From Skermanella mucosa (GTDB lineage Bacteria; Pseudomonadota; Alphaproteobacteria; Azospirillales; Azospirillaceae): a DNA stretch of 64,000 nt. The translations under genes were made by a program, and so were the position numbers. The stretch spans positions 4,734,501-4,798,500 of the forward strand of contig NZ_CP086106.1 of assembly GCF_016765655.2 (NCBI RefSeq). Direction: 5' to 3'. A model generated the notes under the pieces. The model saw only the letters and a program-made list of their open reading frames with translations. It searched no databases and was not told the origin of the DNA. Shown in pieces: positions 16,847-24,510 of the stretch (position 1 is its first letter; each line of letters begins with the position of its first letter).

Positions 16847-17809
16847 TTACCTTTTCAGCAGATCCCTGATCTTGGCAGCGAAATCCTTGACGTTGGACTT
16901 GTCGATCACCTGGGTCGGAATGATCCTCTGCTTGTTCTCGGGAATGAAGGACCGATCGCCCTCGATGTACTTGGCGAGGTAGATCATGGACTGGTAGCCG
17001 AACTCGTAGGGCTGCTGAACGACGGTGGCATCGATCACGCCCTCGGAGATGCCCTTGAGGGTCTGCTGGTCCTCGTCGAAGCCGACGATCTTGAGCGTGC
17101 CTTCCTTGCCGGCCGCCTTCACGGCGTTGTAGATCTGCGGCGTGTTATAGGCCCACAGACCGACCAGGAGGTCGATGTCAGGGTACTTCGTCAGCGTGTC
17201 CTCGACGTTCGCCTTGGCCTTGGCCTGGTCGCCGCCATCGGTGCGCACGTCGATGATCTCGATCTTGGATCCGGCTATCGCTTCCTTGATACCCTGCAAC
17301 CGCTCGCGCGCGTTGGCCGCGTCGAGCGTGCCGACGAAGACCATCGCCTTGCCGCCGTCCGGAAGGGCCTTCATCATCTGCTCGCCGGCCTGCCGGCCGG
17401 CGGCCACGTTGTCCGTCCCGATATACAGCGCCCGATTCGACTGGGGCGCATCCGCGTCCTGGGTGAACAGGACCGCTTTCGAGGCGACCTGGTTCAGGAT
17501 CTCCGTAGAGTTGTCGGGATTGACGGGGCTGATCGAAACCCCGGCCACGCCTTTGGCCAGCAGATCCTCCAGGATGCGCTTCTGGGCCGCGGCGGACATC
17601 TCACCGGGGATGTAGAACTCGATATTGTAATTCGGAAGTTCGTTCTGGGCCTTCTCAGTGCCACGGCGGGCGATCTGCCAGAAATCAGCGGGCACGTTGA
17701 CCACGAAGGCCAGGGTTTTCTTTTCCTGGGCAAAGGATGGCTGGGCCGTCACCGCCCCGGCCAGAACGGCGACGGCCATTCCTGCCAGGACGTTCTTGAT
17801 CTTGAACAT
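16847..17809 (-). CDS. ABC sugar-type importer, periplasmic binding protein (RbsB-like)
   Basis: The 320-residue protein has a Sec signal peptide (MFKIKNVLAGMAVAVLAGAV, likely cut at FAQ-EKK) and a Peripla_BP_4 type-1 fold: KTLAFVVNVPADFWQIARRG, GVAGVSISPVNPDNS, YIGTDNVAAGRQAGEQM, DLLVGLWAYNTPQIYNAVKAAG and VGFDEDQQTLKGI. It should capture a sugar or related polyol in the periplasm. GAGGAAA lies upstream of ATG 17809. It is first in the operon and followed by a stem-loop that probably sets its excess. The ligand is unknown. Confidence 0.93.
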   Translation of the reverse strand: MFKIKNVLAGMAVAVLAGAVTAQPSFAQEKKTLAFVVNVPADFWQIARRGTEKAQNELPNYNIEFYIPGEMSAAAQKRILEDLLAKGVAGVSISPVNPDNSTEILNQVASKAVLFTQDADAPQSNRALYIGTDNVAAGRQAGEQMMKALPDGGKAMVFVGTLDAANARERLQGIKEAIAGSKIEIIDVRTDGGDQAKAKANVEDTLTKYPDIDLLVGLWAYNTPQIYNAVKAAGKEGTLKIVGFDEDQQTLKGISEGVIDATVVQQPYEFGYQSMIYLAKYIEGDRSFIPENKQRIIPTQVIDKSNVKDFAAKIRDLLKR

Positions 17810-18233
17810 GGCGTTTCCTCTAGGTTGCTTGTTGTTTTATTTTGCTTACACTAACCTAACGCTTCGCCAAACTCCTGGAATGCGCGTTTGCCGCGTCGAT
17901 CCGGAGCTTGTTCCTTCTCAGTCGCCAATTTCACGATGCGAGCCTGCCTCCCGTCAATGATTAATTAGACCCTCAGTATAAAGAGCCGGCGATCTTGTCC
18001 CGGACTGGCAGGCACCGTCGTCAGGCTGTCGGTCCCGGCCCCGGTGACAGGCATGGAACGGGTGTCCACGATCGAGTTCCTGAATCCAGGCGTCCAGGCT
18101 TTCGCGCTCACCTCCGGCTGAGAACCAACTTGGGCGTCATGCTGCTCATCAGCCTCTTCGAGGATCGAATCCCCTGGCATATGGTTGACATCAGGCTATC
18201 TGAGGCAGCCCGAACCATATGTGGGAGGATTCA
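17810..18233. other. Divergent intergenic region, ABC operon / small membrane gene
   Basis: The region carries the promoters for the minus-strand ABC operon and the plus-strand small gene at 18234. It is AT-rich just upstream of 17809, with a TTTTATTTTG stretch. GGAAC and GTTCC at about 18055-18080 form a 5-bp inverted repeat 16 bp apart. The only strong structure is the inverted repeat listed separately at 18178-18221. I see no gene. Confidence 0.5.
18178..18221 (+). promoter_or_regulatory. Inverted repeat just before a small-gene RBS
   Basis: CATATGGTT (18178-18186) is repeated in inverse as AACCATATG (18213-18221), with a nested TCAG/CTGA hairpin at 18191-18203. The right arm ends one base before the GGGAGG ribosome site (18223-18228) of the small membrane gene. 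It could be an operator or an mRNA fold beside the ribosome site. TTGACA at 18185-18190 has no matching -10. Confidence 0.5.
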
Positions 18234-18401
18234 ATGACTGGTGGTAATGTAGCTTATTTGATACTCGTAGTCGGATCTTTCCTGGCTTTCAGCGGAGCCC
18301 TGTACTACGGCAGCACGCGGACCCTGGAAGCCGAAACCGACCCGAAGATGCCGACGGGCAAAACCAATCCGGATACCATGCACGACCACGACCAGATGTG
18401 A
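18234..18401 (+). CDS. Small single-pass membrane protein
   Basis: The 55-residue product has one hydrophobic helix (about 5-27, VAYLILVVGSFLAF) followed by a polar tail ending in MHDHDQM, whose two His and acidic residues could bind a metal. GGGAGG at 18223-18228 is 5 bases before ATG 18234, which clearly selects this start. It is preceded by the inverted repeat described above and followed by a strong two-hairpin terminator region. I do not recognise the family. Confidence 0.7.
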   Translation: MTGGNVAYLILVVGSFLAFSGALYYGSTRTLEAETDPKMPTGKTNPDTMHDHDQM

Positions 18402-19185
18402 GCCTTCCGCACGGGGCATGATGCGGCAGGCTATTGGCAGTGTGTTCCGGCAGCTTGCCGGCTTCGGCTCTTGTTGGAAGTGCGGTCCCGCCTGCCGGAT
18501 GGTGGCGGGACCGCACCGCGCCCCAGGCACGCACGATGTTGCCGGCGAGTCGCGTCACCTCCAGCGCTTCAGCGCCACGGTAGCGATGAGCGACCCTGCC
18601 CATCACCCAGGCCTGATCCCGCGTGACACTCGGACGGAACACGGCTTCCCCGTCGATCCCGAAATAGAACGACAGATCGGCATTGACCACGGGGCCGCGC
18701 ACGATGAACTCGTGTCGCGAATGGCTGACCGGGACCAGCAGGGTCCGGACCGTCCCGGGAACAGGAAGCCCAGTGTCGATCCAGAACGGCGTGAGGACAT
18801 CATGGCCGTGATGGATCAGGTCGCCGAAATTGGCGAAATACCGGGAATCCCTGACCTCCAGGTCATGGCCGGGCATCGTCATCGCTTCCAGCACGGCGTT
18901 CGGCGTCTCCACCAGCCGTCTGCCCTCGACGGCCATCCGATACCGTGCCCCGCCATTCGGTGAGTTCAAGGAGAGGCGGTTCAGCAGTTCCGAAAGCCTC
19001 AGACTGTTGGCATAACGTTCGGCCAGCACCGCTTCCACGAAGTCCGGGTTTCGGGACAACTCTGATATCGCCTTCGACAAAGGCAGCGAAGGCGCCCCGT
19101 CCGCCAGCAGCGGGCCGCGGCACATCAGCATGCCGGCCAGGAAGAGAGCCTAAATGGAAAACGTGTGCTTCGGGCCGGTATTCAT
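18289..19185 (-). pseudogene. Exported-protein gene broken by an amber codon
   Basis: ATG 19185 overlaps the stop of the upstream lipoprotein hydrolase gene (ATGA), the natural coupled start. Reading it gives a short polar start, then TAG at 19152-19150 (codon 12), then an in-frame hydrophobic signal core ALFLAGMLMC and a protein body (ELLNRLSLNSPNGGARY, FYFGIDGEAVFRPS, DQAWVMGRVAHRY). Thus the stop falls inside a signal peptide. Restart at ATG 19131 has no ribosome site and would lose most of the signal. The 3' end also looks unnatural: from about 18515 the frame runs through two terminator-like hairpins and into the small gene on the other strand, suggesting loss of the original stop. Either suppression/readthrough or a dead gene is possible; I favour inactivation. 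Confidence 0.6.
18447..18516. terminator. Two hairpins between convergent genes
   Basis: A perfect 13-bp stem, GTGCGGTCCCGCC (18480-18492) with GGCGGGACCGCAC (18504-18516), has an 11-nt loop. Next to it CCGGCA/TGCCGG (18447-18461) forms a 6-bp stem with loop GCT. They lie 45-115 bp past the small plus-strand gene and at the natural end of the minus-strand operon, and probably act in both directions although T-runs are weak. Confidence 0.7.
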
Positions 19186-21122
19186 GGCAACTCGTTTGCC
19201 ACGAGTGCGGGACGATCAGGCGCCTGTCCGCAATTCCCGCGCTTAGTGCAGGACTCCGCCAAGTGGAGGAGAAGGATACGACGCACCTCCTCGATCGTGT
19301 GGGGATCGGCTTGCGTCGAATGGCCGGATCGGACGATGTATTCGGACTCGACACCCTCGATATGGGCGCTCCGGTATTCGACGACGCCGTCGTCGCCGAC
19401 CTCGACAGGGCCGTCTCCGCGCACGGCGATGATGGAGTGGGCCTTGACCCCTTCGGTGATGGGTGTACGCGCCAGCGTCTGGACCAGCACGCTGCCAGGC
19501 GTCATGCCGTAGACGCTGCCGAACCCCGTCTGGGCCGTCAGCGTGGTGGTCTCCCCGTCGCTCTGCGCAAGGACTTCCGAGGTCGCCCTCAGGATGTTTC
19601 CAGGCAGACGCACCAGACTCGCGATGTAGTGGCTGATCCGGTTTCCGGCGACATAGCTGCCGCCATGGGGGGTCGCGATGAAGACGAGGCGCTTGACCGA
19701 CGGAACCGGCTTCACGAACAGGGCGCGCTTCAGCAGGTCGCGGCTCTCCGGGCTCATCCGCAGTTCGTCGGGCGGCTTGCGGAATGCCGCGTTCCAGAAC
19801 CTGTCACCCGACTCGACCGCCGTCAGTTTCGTCAGCAGGCCGCCCTGGCTGTGGCCGATGACGACCATCTCGCGCAGTGCCGGATCGCTTTCCGACGGGT
19901 CCAGGGCGGAAATCGCCTCTTGCAGGGATTCCCGCAGCAGCAGTGCCGAGTAGGGGACCGGATTGCCGGTTTCGTAGCCGAAGAACCAGAATTGGAAGTG
20001 ATCGCGGATGCGCGGGTCGCTCCTCAGGTCGTTCAGCATCTCGGCCCAGCGTGCCGGGCTCGACGCCGTTCCGTGGACGAAGACGACGGGAAAGCGGCCG
20101 GGTTTATAGGGTTCCAAGGCGCCTAGGCGGGTCGGATTCTCGGCCAGCAGGCTGCCGCGCAGGAAGCCGGCGAGTTCCCAGTCCCAGACCGCCGACCCGC
20201 TCAGCATGTAGGCGAGCGTCGACGTGTACTCGATCTCCAGGGGAACCTGCCGACGATCGATCAGAACCGCCTGGGTGTCGGAGGAAGCATGAAGTTCAAG
20301 CTGGGCCCGCACCGATCCACGCGCAAGCTGGCGCCGGGGATCATCGACTCGCAGCAGGGCGGTCACCGGCACCTTCACGCGTTGGCCGACCTGGAAGCCC
20401 TTGGTGACATTGGCCTGGGTCGTGCCCGCCGCCAAGGGTGCGCCGATACCGGATTGGCGGTAGCGGTTGTCCAGGCCGCGGATCTCCAGCTCGGCGACGG
20501 GGAAGAAGCTTGTCAGCTCGCGTCCGCCCCATTCAAGGTCCCGCGGATCGAAGTCCACATCGAGCCGACCGAACGGCAGCGGATAGCTCGCCGACTGGAT
20601 GGCGATCCTCTCGCCGTCGTCGGCGATCAATCCCGATGTCAGGCCGCGATTGTACAGGTCGCTCGCGAGCCTCAATCGCGGGTCGTAGGGATCGGGCGGC
20701 TGGCCGGCATTTCCGGGAAACAGAAAGGCATAGGCATAAAGGGCGGATGCCAGATAGTAGGGGCGTCCGCCGCGCTCCTCGGCGTGCAGGAACGACATCT
20801 CCGCAAGGGCGAAGATGTCGTTCGCTTCGCCGCGCCCTTCGGCGACGGCGGCATGGAGTTCGGCGATGGCGTATTCGGGCCTCTCCCGGAAGCGGTCCGT
20901 CAGATACCGTTGCCGCAGCACGTTCCTGGTCGGATCACTGAGCGTATGCGCCGACAGGACGTTGCGGGTGAGTTGCTGATGGACCGTGGCATGGTCCAGG
21001 TGTTCGACGCTGATCGGCGTGGCGCAGCCGCCGGCGAAGAGAACTCCGGCCAGCAAGATCAGGCTGGCGCAGCGGTTGGTGCAGGTTGGCCACATCATTC
21101 GGAAGACATCCTTGCCGGTCAA
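19182..21122 (-). CDS. Alpha/beta-hydrolase lipoprotein
   Basis: The 646-residue protein has a lipoprotein signal peptide with lipobox LFAGGC (Cys33). The first 330 residues form an all-envelope N-terminal region of unknown fold. Residues about 345-640 are an alpha/beta hydrolase: oxyanion segment VFVHGTASSP, nucleophile Ser425 in VIGHSQGG, and a late FIATPHGGSYVAGN block as in lipases and PGAP1-like esterases. It should be an outer- or inner-membrane-anchored periplasmic esterase or lipase. It may start at 21122 or at ATG 21095 (MWPTC). It begins 18 bp after the preceding gene and its stop overlaps the start of the broken gene at 19185. Confidence 0.85.
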   Translation of the reverse strand: MTGKDVFRMMWPTCTNRCASLILLAGVLFAGGCATPISVEHLDHATVHQQLTRNVLSAHTLSDPTRNVLRQRYLTDRFRERPEYAIAELHAAVAEGRGEANDIFALAEMSFLHAEERGGRPYYLASALYAYAFLFPGNAGQPPDPYDPRLRLASDLYNRGLTSGLIADDGERIAIQSASYPLPFGRLDVDFDPRDLEWGGRELTSFFPVAELEIRGLDNRYRQSGIGAPLAAGTTQANVTKGFQVGQRVKVPVTALLRVDDPRRQLARGSVRAQLELHASSDTQAVLIDRRQVPLEIEYTSTLAYMLSGSAVWDWELAGFLRGSLLAENPTRLGALEPYKPGRFPVVFVHGTASSPARWAEMLNDLRSDPRIRDHFQFWFFGYETGNPVPYSALLLRESLQEAISALDPSESDPALREMVVIGHSQGGLLTKLTAVESGDRFWNAAFRKPPDELRMSPESRDLLKRALFVKPVPSVKRLVFIATPHGGSYVAGNRISHYIASLVRLPGNILRATSEVLAQSDGETTTLTAQTGFGSVYGMTPGSVLVQTLARTPITEGVKAHSIIAVRGDGPVEVGDDGVVEYRSAHIEGVESEYIVRSGHSTQADPHTIEEVRRILLLHLAESCTKRGNCGQAPDRPALVANELP

Positions 21123-21140
21123 CCCGATGAACCAAGGGGC

Positions 21141-21926
21141 CTAGTGACCAGGAGGCGGGTTGACCGTGACGTACGTGACGCTTCCGTTCACATAAGCCTG
21201 GTTGTACCAGGACCCGCCGCACCCGTAATAGCTTGTGCCGCCCGCCGACACGATGGTCGGCGAGCAGGGAAGCACCGTCACATAGGTCGGGCCGGCGACC
21301 ACCGGGGCCGCCGTCGCGGCGCCGGCGACATAGCCGAGGGTCGCGCCGACCGCGGCGCCCGCCAGGGCGTATCCCCACTCATCGTCATCATCATCATAGT
21401 AATGATAATGGTTATCCCAACTGTTGTTGGCGTTGATGTTCTGCGCCGCCTGGGTGCGGGCCTCCGTACGCTCGGTCTGGCCTTGCTGGCGGACCTCGGT
21501 ACGCTCGGTCTGGCCTTGCTGGCGGCTGTCGGTGCGATCGGCGGAAGCCGTTTGCCGCTGCCCCTCCCGCTCGGTCCGCTCCTGCTGGCCCGATATGCGC
21601 GTGTCGCTGCGAGACTGGGTGCGGGTCTGCTGCGTTTCCGCGCGCTGACCCGAACGCTGGGACGCCCCTGCCTGGCGCGACGCGGTCTGTGCGGAAGCGT
21701 TGCGCTGACCCGACCGCTGGGTGGCTCCGGCCTGCCGTGCCCCTGTCCCTCCGGCGGGTCTCTGCGCCGAGAAGCTGCCGCCTGCCGCGGCGCCCGAACG
21801 GGAGTAACCTCCCCCACCGCTACGTCCGCCGCGTGCGCCGGCGGCGTTGGCTTCCGCCACCAGCGTCGCCGCCAGGATCAGGGACGAAGCGACCGAGACG
21901 GCGGTCCTGACATGTCGGGTGTTCAT
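21141..21926 (-). CDS. Exported Gln/Arg/Thr-rich repeat protein
   Basis: The 261-residue protein has a Sec signal (VSVASSLILAATLVAEANA), then a Gly/Ser segment, then about 100 residues of repeats built on RSGQR, RQAGASQ and RQQGQTERTE, predicted disordered or coiled. Next come a His/Tyr/Asp cluster (HYHYY followed by five Asp), one glycine-zipper helix (ALAGAAVGATLGYVAGAA) and a C-terminal domain with two Cys (VLPCSPT, YYGCGGSWY). The GCGG-WY ending is common in small surface-exposed proteobacterial proteins. Its ATG overlaps the stop of the DUF2092 gene (ATGA). Function unknown; a structural envelope role is a guess. Confidence 0.8.
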   Translation of the reverse strand: MNTRHVRTAVSVASSLILAATLVAEANAAGARGGRSGGGGYSRSGAAAGGSFSAQRPAGGTGARQAGATQRSGQRNASAQTASRQAGASQRSGQRAETQQTRTQSRSDTRISGQQERTEREGQRQTASADRTDSRQQGQTERTEVRQQGQTERTEARTQAAQNINANNSWDNHYHYYDDDDDEWGYALAGAAVGATLGYVAGAATAAPVVAGPTYVTVLPCSPTIVSAGGTSYYGCGGSWYNQAYVNGSVTYVTVNPPPGH

Positions 21927-22837
21927 TTCGGTAAACCTTCCATGCTGCCGGACGCTGCCGGCATTCCGTCGGCTGGTGCTTCACCGGTCATGGACGGCTG
22001 ATCCGTCCCGGACCGGCGAACCCGGACCACGAACGGGATGGCTTCGGCACCCTCCGGCGGGCGGAAAGCGAGGTCCACCTTCGAGAGGTCCGGATCCAAC
22101 TTCCAGTCCGAGAACTCGGCCCGGTACTGCGGCGCACCCTCTTCGTTCTTGTAGGTGATCGACACCCGTTGCGGCAGGGGCGTATCGCCGGCGGCAACCC
22201 AGAGTTCGAAGTCCACATCGGCGCTCCGGCCCGCCAGATGGTCGGTCGGCACCCGGGTGAGCGTGTTGCGCTCCACGTAGTCTATCGACTCAAGCCGCTG
22301 CTCAAACTCGTCCGGCAGCGTGGTGACCAGCAGCAGTGCCAGCGGCAGCCGCATGCCCAGATCCTGGATCACGTAGCGCACCGCGTCGTCCACGGTGCCC
22401 GCCTTCTCGATCTGTCCGTAGACGTTCTCACCGGGACTGAACACGGTTATCGCCTTGCCATCGAAGAACACCAGGGCCTGCGTCCCGTCGCTCTCCTCAA
22501 CCTCGACCCGCAGCCGGTCGGGACGGCTCAGTGCGACCTTGCGCCGTTCGCCGAACTCGATCTTTTGGCCCGTGTCCTGGATGACGTCGTAGCCGGCCTG
22601 GATGGTCACGCTGAAGCCCTGAGCCTGAGCCAAGGTCTCGGCCATGAGATCGAGAATGCCCAACGCCCGGGCGTCCATCGGCGCGTCATCGGATGACGTC
22701 TCGTCGAGTAGCTGTTCGTCGAGTGACTGTTCTTTGGCTGCCGGTTCATCGACCGGCGGTTCCTCGGCGGCCACGACAGGACCGAACATCAAGGAGATGC
22801 AGAGCACGGCCCATGCCGGCCACCTCGCGATTCTCAT
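21923..22837 (-). CDS. DUF2092 periplasmic protein
   Basis: The 304-residue protein begins with a signal peptide (WAVLCISLMFGPVVAAE), then an acidic linker with repeated DE-rich blocks, then a domain (about 60-275) matching DUF2092: MAETLAQAQGFSVTIQAGYDVIQDTGQKIE, FGERRKVALSRPDRLRVE and FFDGKAITVFSP. DUF2092 proteins are thought to share the LolA-like half-barrel that binds lipids or lipoproteins, so a carrier role is plausible but unproven. ATGA overlaps join it to genes on both sides (22834-22837 and 21923-21926). Confidence 0.85.
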   Translation of the reverse strand: MRIARWPAWAVLCISLMFGPVVAAEEPPVDEPAAKEQSLDEQLLDETSSDDAPMDARALGILDLMAETLAQAQGFSVTIQAGYDVIQDTGQKIEFGERRKVALSRPDRLRVEVEESDGTQALVFFDGKAITVFSPGENVYGQIEKAGTVDDAVRYVIQDLGMRLPLALLLVTTLPDEFEQRLESIDYVERNTLTRVPTDHLAGRSADVDFELWVAAGDTPLPQRVSITYKNEEGAPQYRAEFSDWKLDPDLSKVDLAFRPPEGAEAIPFVVRVRRSGTDQPSMTGEAPADGMPAASGSMEGLPK

Positions 22838-23124
22838 CGCTGCCCCTCCTGAACGCCACGCTGGTAGGCCCGCTCCTCGGTCTTCTTGTGGTAGTCGTAG
22901 AGCATGCCGCCGGCCAGGCCGACGCCCGCGCCGATGGCCGCTCCCATGCCGGCGTTGCCGGCGATGGCCCCGATCACCGCCCCGCCGGCCGCACCCCCCG
23001 CCGTACCGCTGAGCGTACGCTGCTGTGTCTGGGACATGTCGCTGCACGCGGCGAGGGTAAGTGCGACGGCCGCGATGCGGATCAGCCGTGCAACGGTCCG
23101 GGACAGGTTCGTATCCGTGCCCAT
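22834..23124 (-). CDS. Glycine-zipper lipoprotein
   Basis: The 96-residue protein has a lipobox LTLAACSD and then a glycine-zipper membrane segment (GTAGGAAGGAVIGAIAGNAGMGAAIGAG read in short blocks: GGAAGGAV, GAIAGNAG). A charged tail YDYHKKTEERAYQRG follows. Such small OmpA/YMGG-like lipoproteins sit in the outer membrane. Start 23124 is chosen because AAAGGAAC lies directly upstream; the longer frame from 23157 lacks a site. Its stop overlaps the DUF2092 start. Confidence 0.85.
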   Translation of the reverse strand: MGTDTNLSRTVARLIRIAAVALTLAACSDMSQTQQRTLSGTAGGAAGGAVIGAIAGNAGMGAAIGAGVGLAGGMLYDYHKKTEERAYQRGVQEGQR

Positions 23125-23153
23125 GGTTGTTCCTTTCGATCGGAAAGCGGTCA

Positions 23154-23558
23154 TCATCCGTGGCAGGGATAGCGTTGGGCCAGGTAGCGGAAGATCCCTT
23201 CGACCGGCGGCGTCTCCATCGCCCGGGGGTTCTGTCGCGCCCAGGCGACGAATCCGGTGATGGCCTCGTTGCGCGACGGTCGCGGGGTCGGCTCGCAGAA
23301 CAGCGGCGGCTTGTCCGTGGCCGCGATCTGATGGTACTGGTAGGCTCCGACCGCGAAACCGTGGCAGAAGTGCAGTGCCGCGATCCCGGTGGGATCGGTC
23401 GGTTCAGCCTCGCACAGCCGGACGAGATCGCCCGTGGTCTTGACCAGGAAAGCCGTTTCGGAGGGGCTCGATCCCGTCTGCGCACGTACGGGAGCAACCG
23501 TCAGGGCAGCCAGGGCCGCAATGGCGGCTGCGAGAGCGGGCATGGATTGGTGGTTCAT
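23154..23558 (-). CDS. Rap1a/Tai-like small exported protein
   Basis: The 134-residue protein has a signal peptide (ALAAAIAALAALTVAPVRAQ) and a helical domain with the cysteine pattern of the Rap1a/Tai family: LVRLCEA, LHFCHGFAVGAYQY, PLFCEPTP and a final RYPCHG, four Cys that form two disulfides in characterised members. Rap1a is an immunity protein against a type VI secreted amidase, but most chromosomal homologues have no effector partner, and none is seen here. GGGAG precedes ATG 23558. It is 29 bp upstream of the glycine-zipper gene. Confidence 0.75.
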   Translation of the reverse strand: MNHQSMPALAAAIAALAALTVAPVRAQTGSSPSETAFLVKTTGDLVRLCEAEPTDPTGIAALHFCHGFAVGAYQYHQIAATDKPPLFCEPTPRPSRNEAITGFVAWARQNPRAMETPPVEGIFRYLAQRYPCHG

Positions 23559-23602
23559 CGTTTGCTCCCAGTTTTCCGACATCGGCAGCCTAGGCGCCGT
23601 GC

Positions 23603-24295
23603 TCAGCGGGCCTCCCGGCCCTGGACTCGGTCGACGCCTTTCCGCAGGTCCTCGGCCGCCTGCCGGGCGGCGGAGCGGGCGGTGTCCATGGTCGACAGGG
23701 TCGCTTCGAGATCGAAGACCGGCGGATTGTATTTGCGGACCGCGGCGACGAGCAGCTCGGACGTTTGGCTGTCATAGACCTCGGCGGCCAGGATGACCGC
23801 GCCGGTGAAGGATCCGCTGCCGCCGGAGGCACCCTGGACGGCATTGGCGACGGCGCCGATCGGCAAGATCCGGGACACCGTGGCGGCTCCGGGGACCGTC
23901 TGCTCCACGCCGACAAGCTTCGTCACGATGCGCGCCGTATTGGGGCCGGGCTGCGACGTGACCGCGTAGCCGCCGTTGCTCAGTTCTCGGCGCATTGCGC
24001 TGGTGAGATACTGGGCGATCTCGGTGATCTGGGAGCTGGTCATGCTTCCGAAGCTCGCCTCGGCGCCGCGGTAGATTTCCGTTGGCTCGACGATGAACCG
24101 GGTGTACTGCCGGAGGTCGGCGTTCGATGTCCGGTAGACCCAGGCGCCCGGTCTCTCCGGATCCTGGCTCATGGACGCGGCGGACGCCATGCCGGTGGGC
24201 CGCTGCGTGGAATCGGTGGACGAGCACCCCGCCAAACCGACGACGATGGTCAGGGTCCCGGCCAGGGTCCCCAGGGGACCGAACGAGCGCTTCAT
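23603..24295 (-). CDS. DUF3313-like lipoprotein
   Basis: The 230-residue protein has the lipobox VVGLAGCSS and a periplasmic domain resembling DUF3313: AWVYRTSNADLRQYTRFIVEPTEIY, ISTSAM-like helix TEIAQYLTSAMRRELSN, and a glycine-rich strand SGGSGSFTGAVILAAEVYDSQT. It ends in a helical tail. It opens the minus-strand envelope run; 44 bp separate it from the Rap1a-like gene. Its promoter region is shared with the divergent outer-membrane protein gene and contains the paired GTTACCGT sites. Confidence 0.8.
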   Translation of the reverse strand: MKRSFGPLGTLAGTLTIVVGLAGCSSTDSTQRPTGMASAASMSQDPERPGAWVYRTSNADLRQYTRFIVEPTEIYRGAEASFGSMTSSQITEIAQYLTSAMRRELSNGGYAVTSQPGPNTARIVTKLVGVEQTVPGAATVSRILPIGAVANAVQGASGGSGSFTGAVILAAEVYDSQTSELLVAAVRKYNPPVFDLEATLSTMDTARSAARQAAEDLRKGVDRVQGREAR

Positions 24296-24384
24296 GTTGA
24301 TGTCCTTGGCACTTTTGTTCCGAAGACTATTGAGCCGCGCCCGGGGTCCGATTTAGAAGTATCATCCGCCCCAATTTTTGCGAT

Positions 24385-24416
24385 GCAACGGTAACCTGCC
24401 GCCATGTTACCGTAAC
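24385..24416. promoter_or_regulatory. GTTACCGT motif pair, inverted
   Basis: GCAACGGTAAC at 24385-24395 (the motif on the minus strand) faces GTTACCGTAAC at 24406-24416 on the plus strand, starts 21 bp apart, so together they make an imperfect palindrome. They lie between the divergent starts 24295 and 24511 and could control both the envelope operon and the outer-membrane protein gene. Confidence 0.6.
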
Positions 24417-24510
24417 CTATCGCCATGTCGGGAAGGTACAGGCGCGCCCGCCGGACAGAAGTGTAGAATGCTGCGGGTCTATGATCTTCCCATCAAGGCG
24501 AGAAGTAACA

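Noticed and set aside
18185-18213. Sigma-70 promoter from TTGACA
   Set aside because: No TATAAT-like sequence is found at 16-18 bp spacing.
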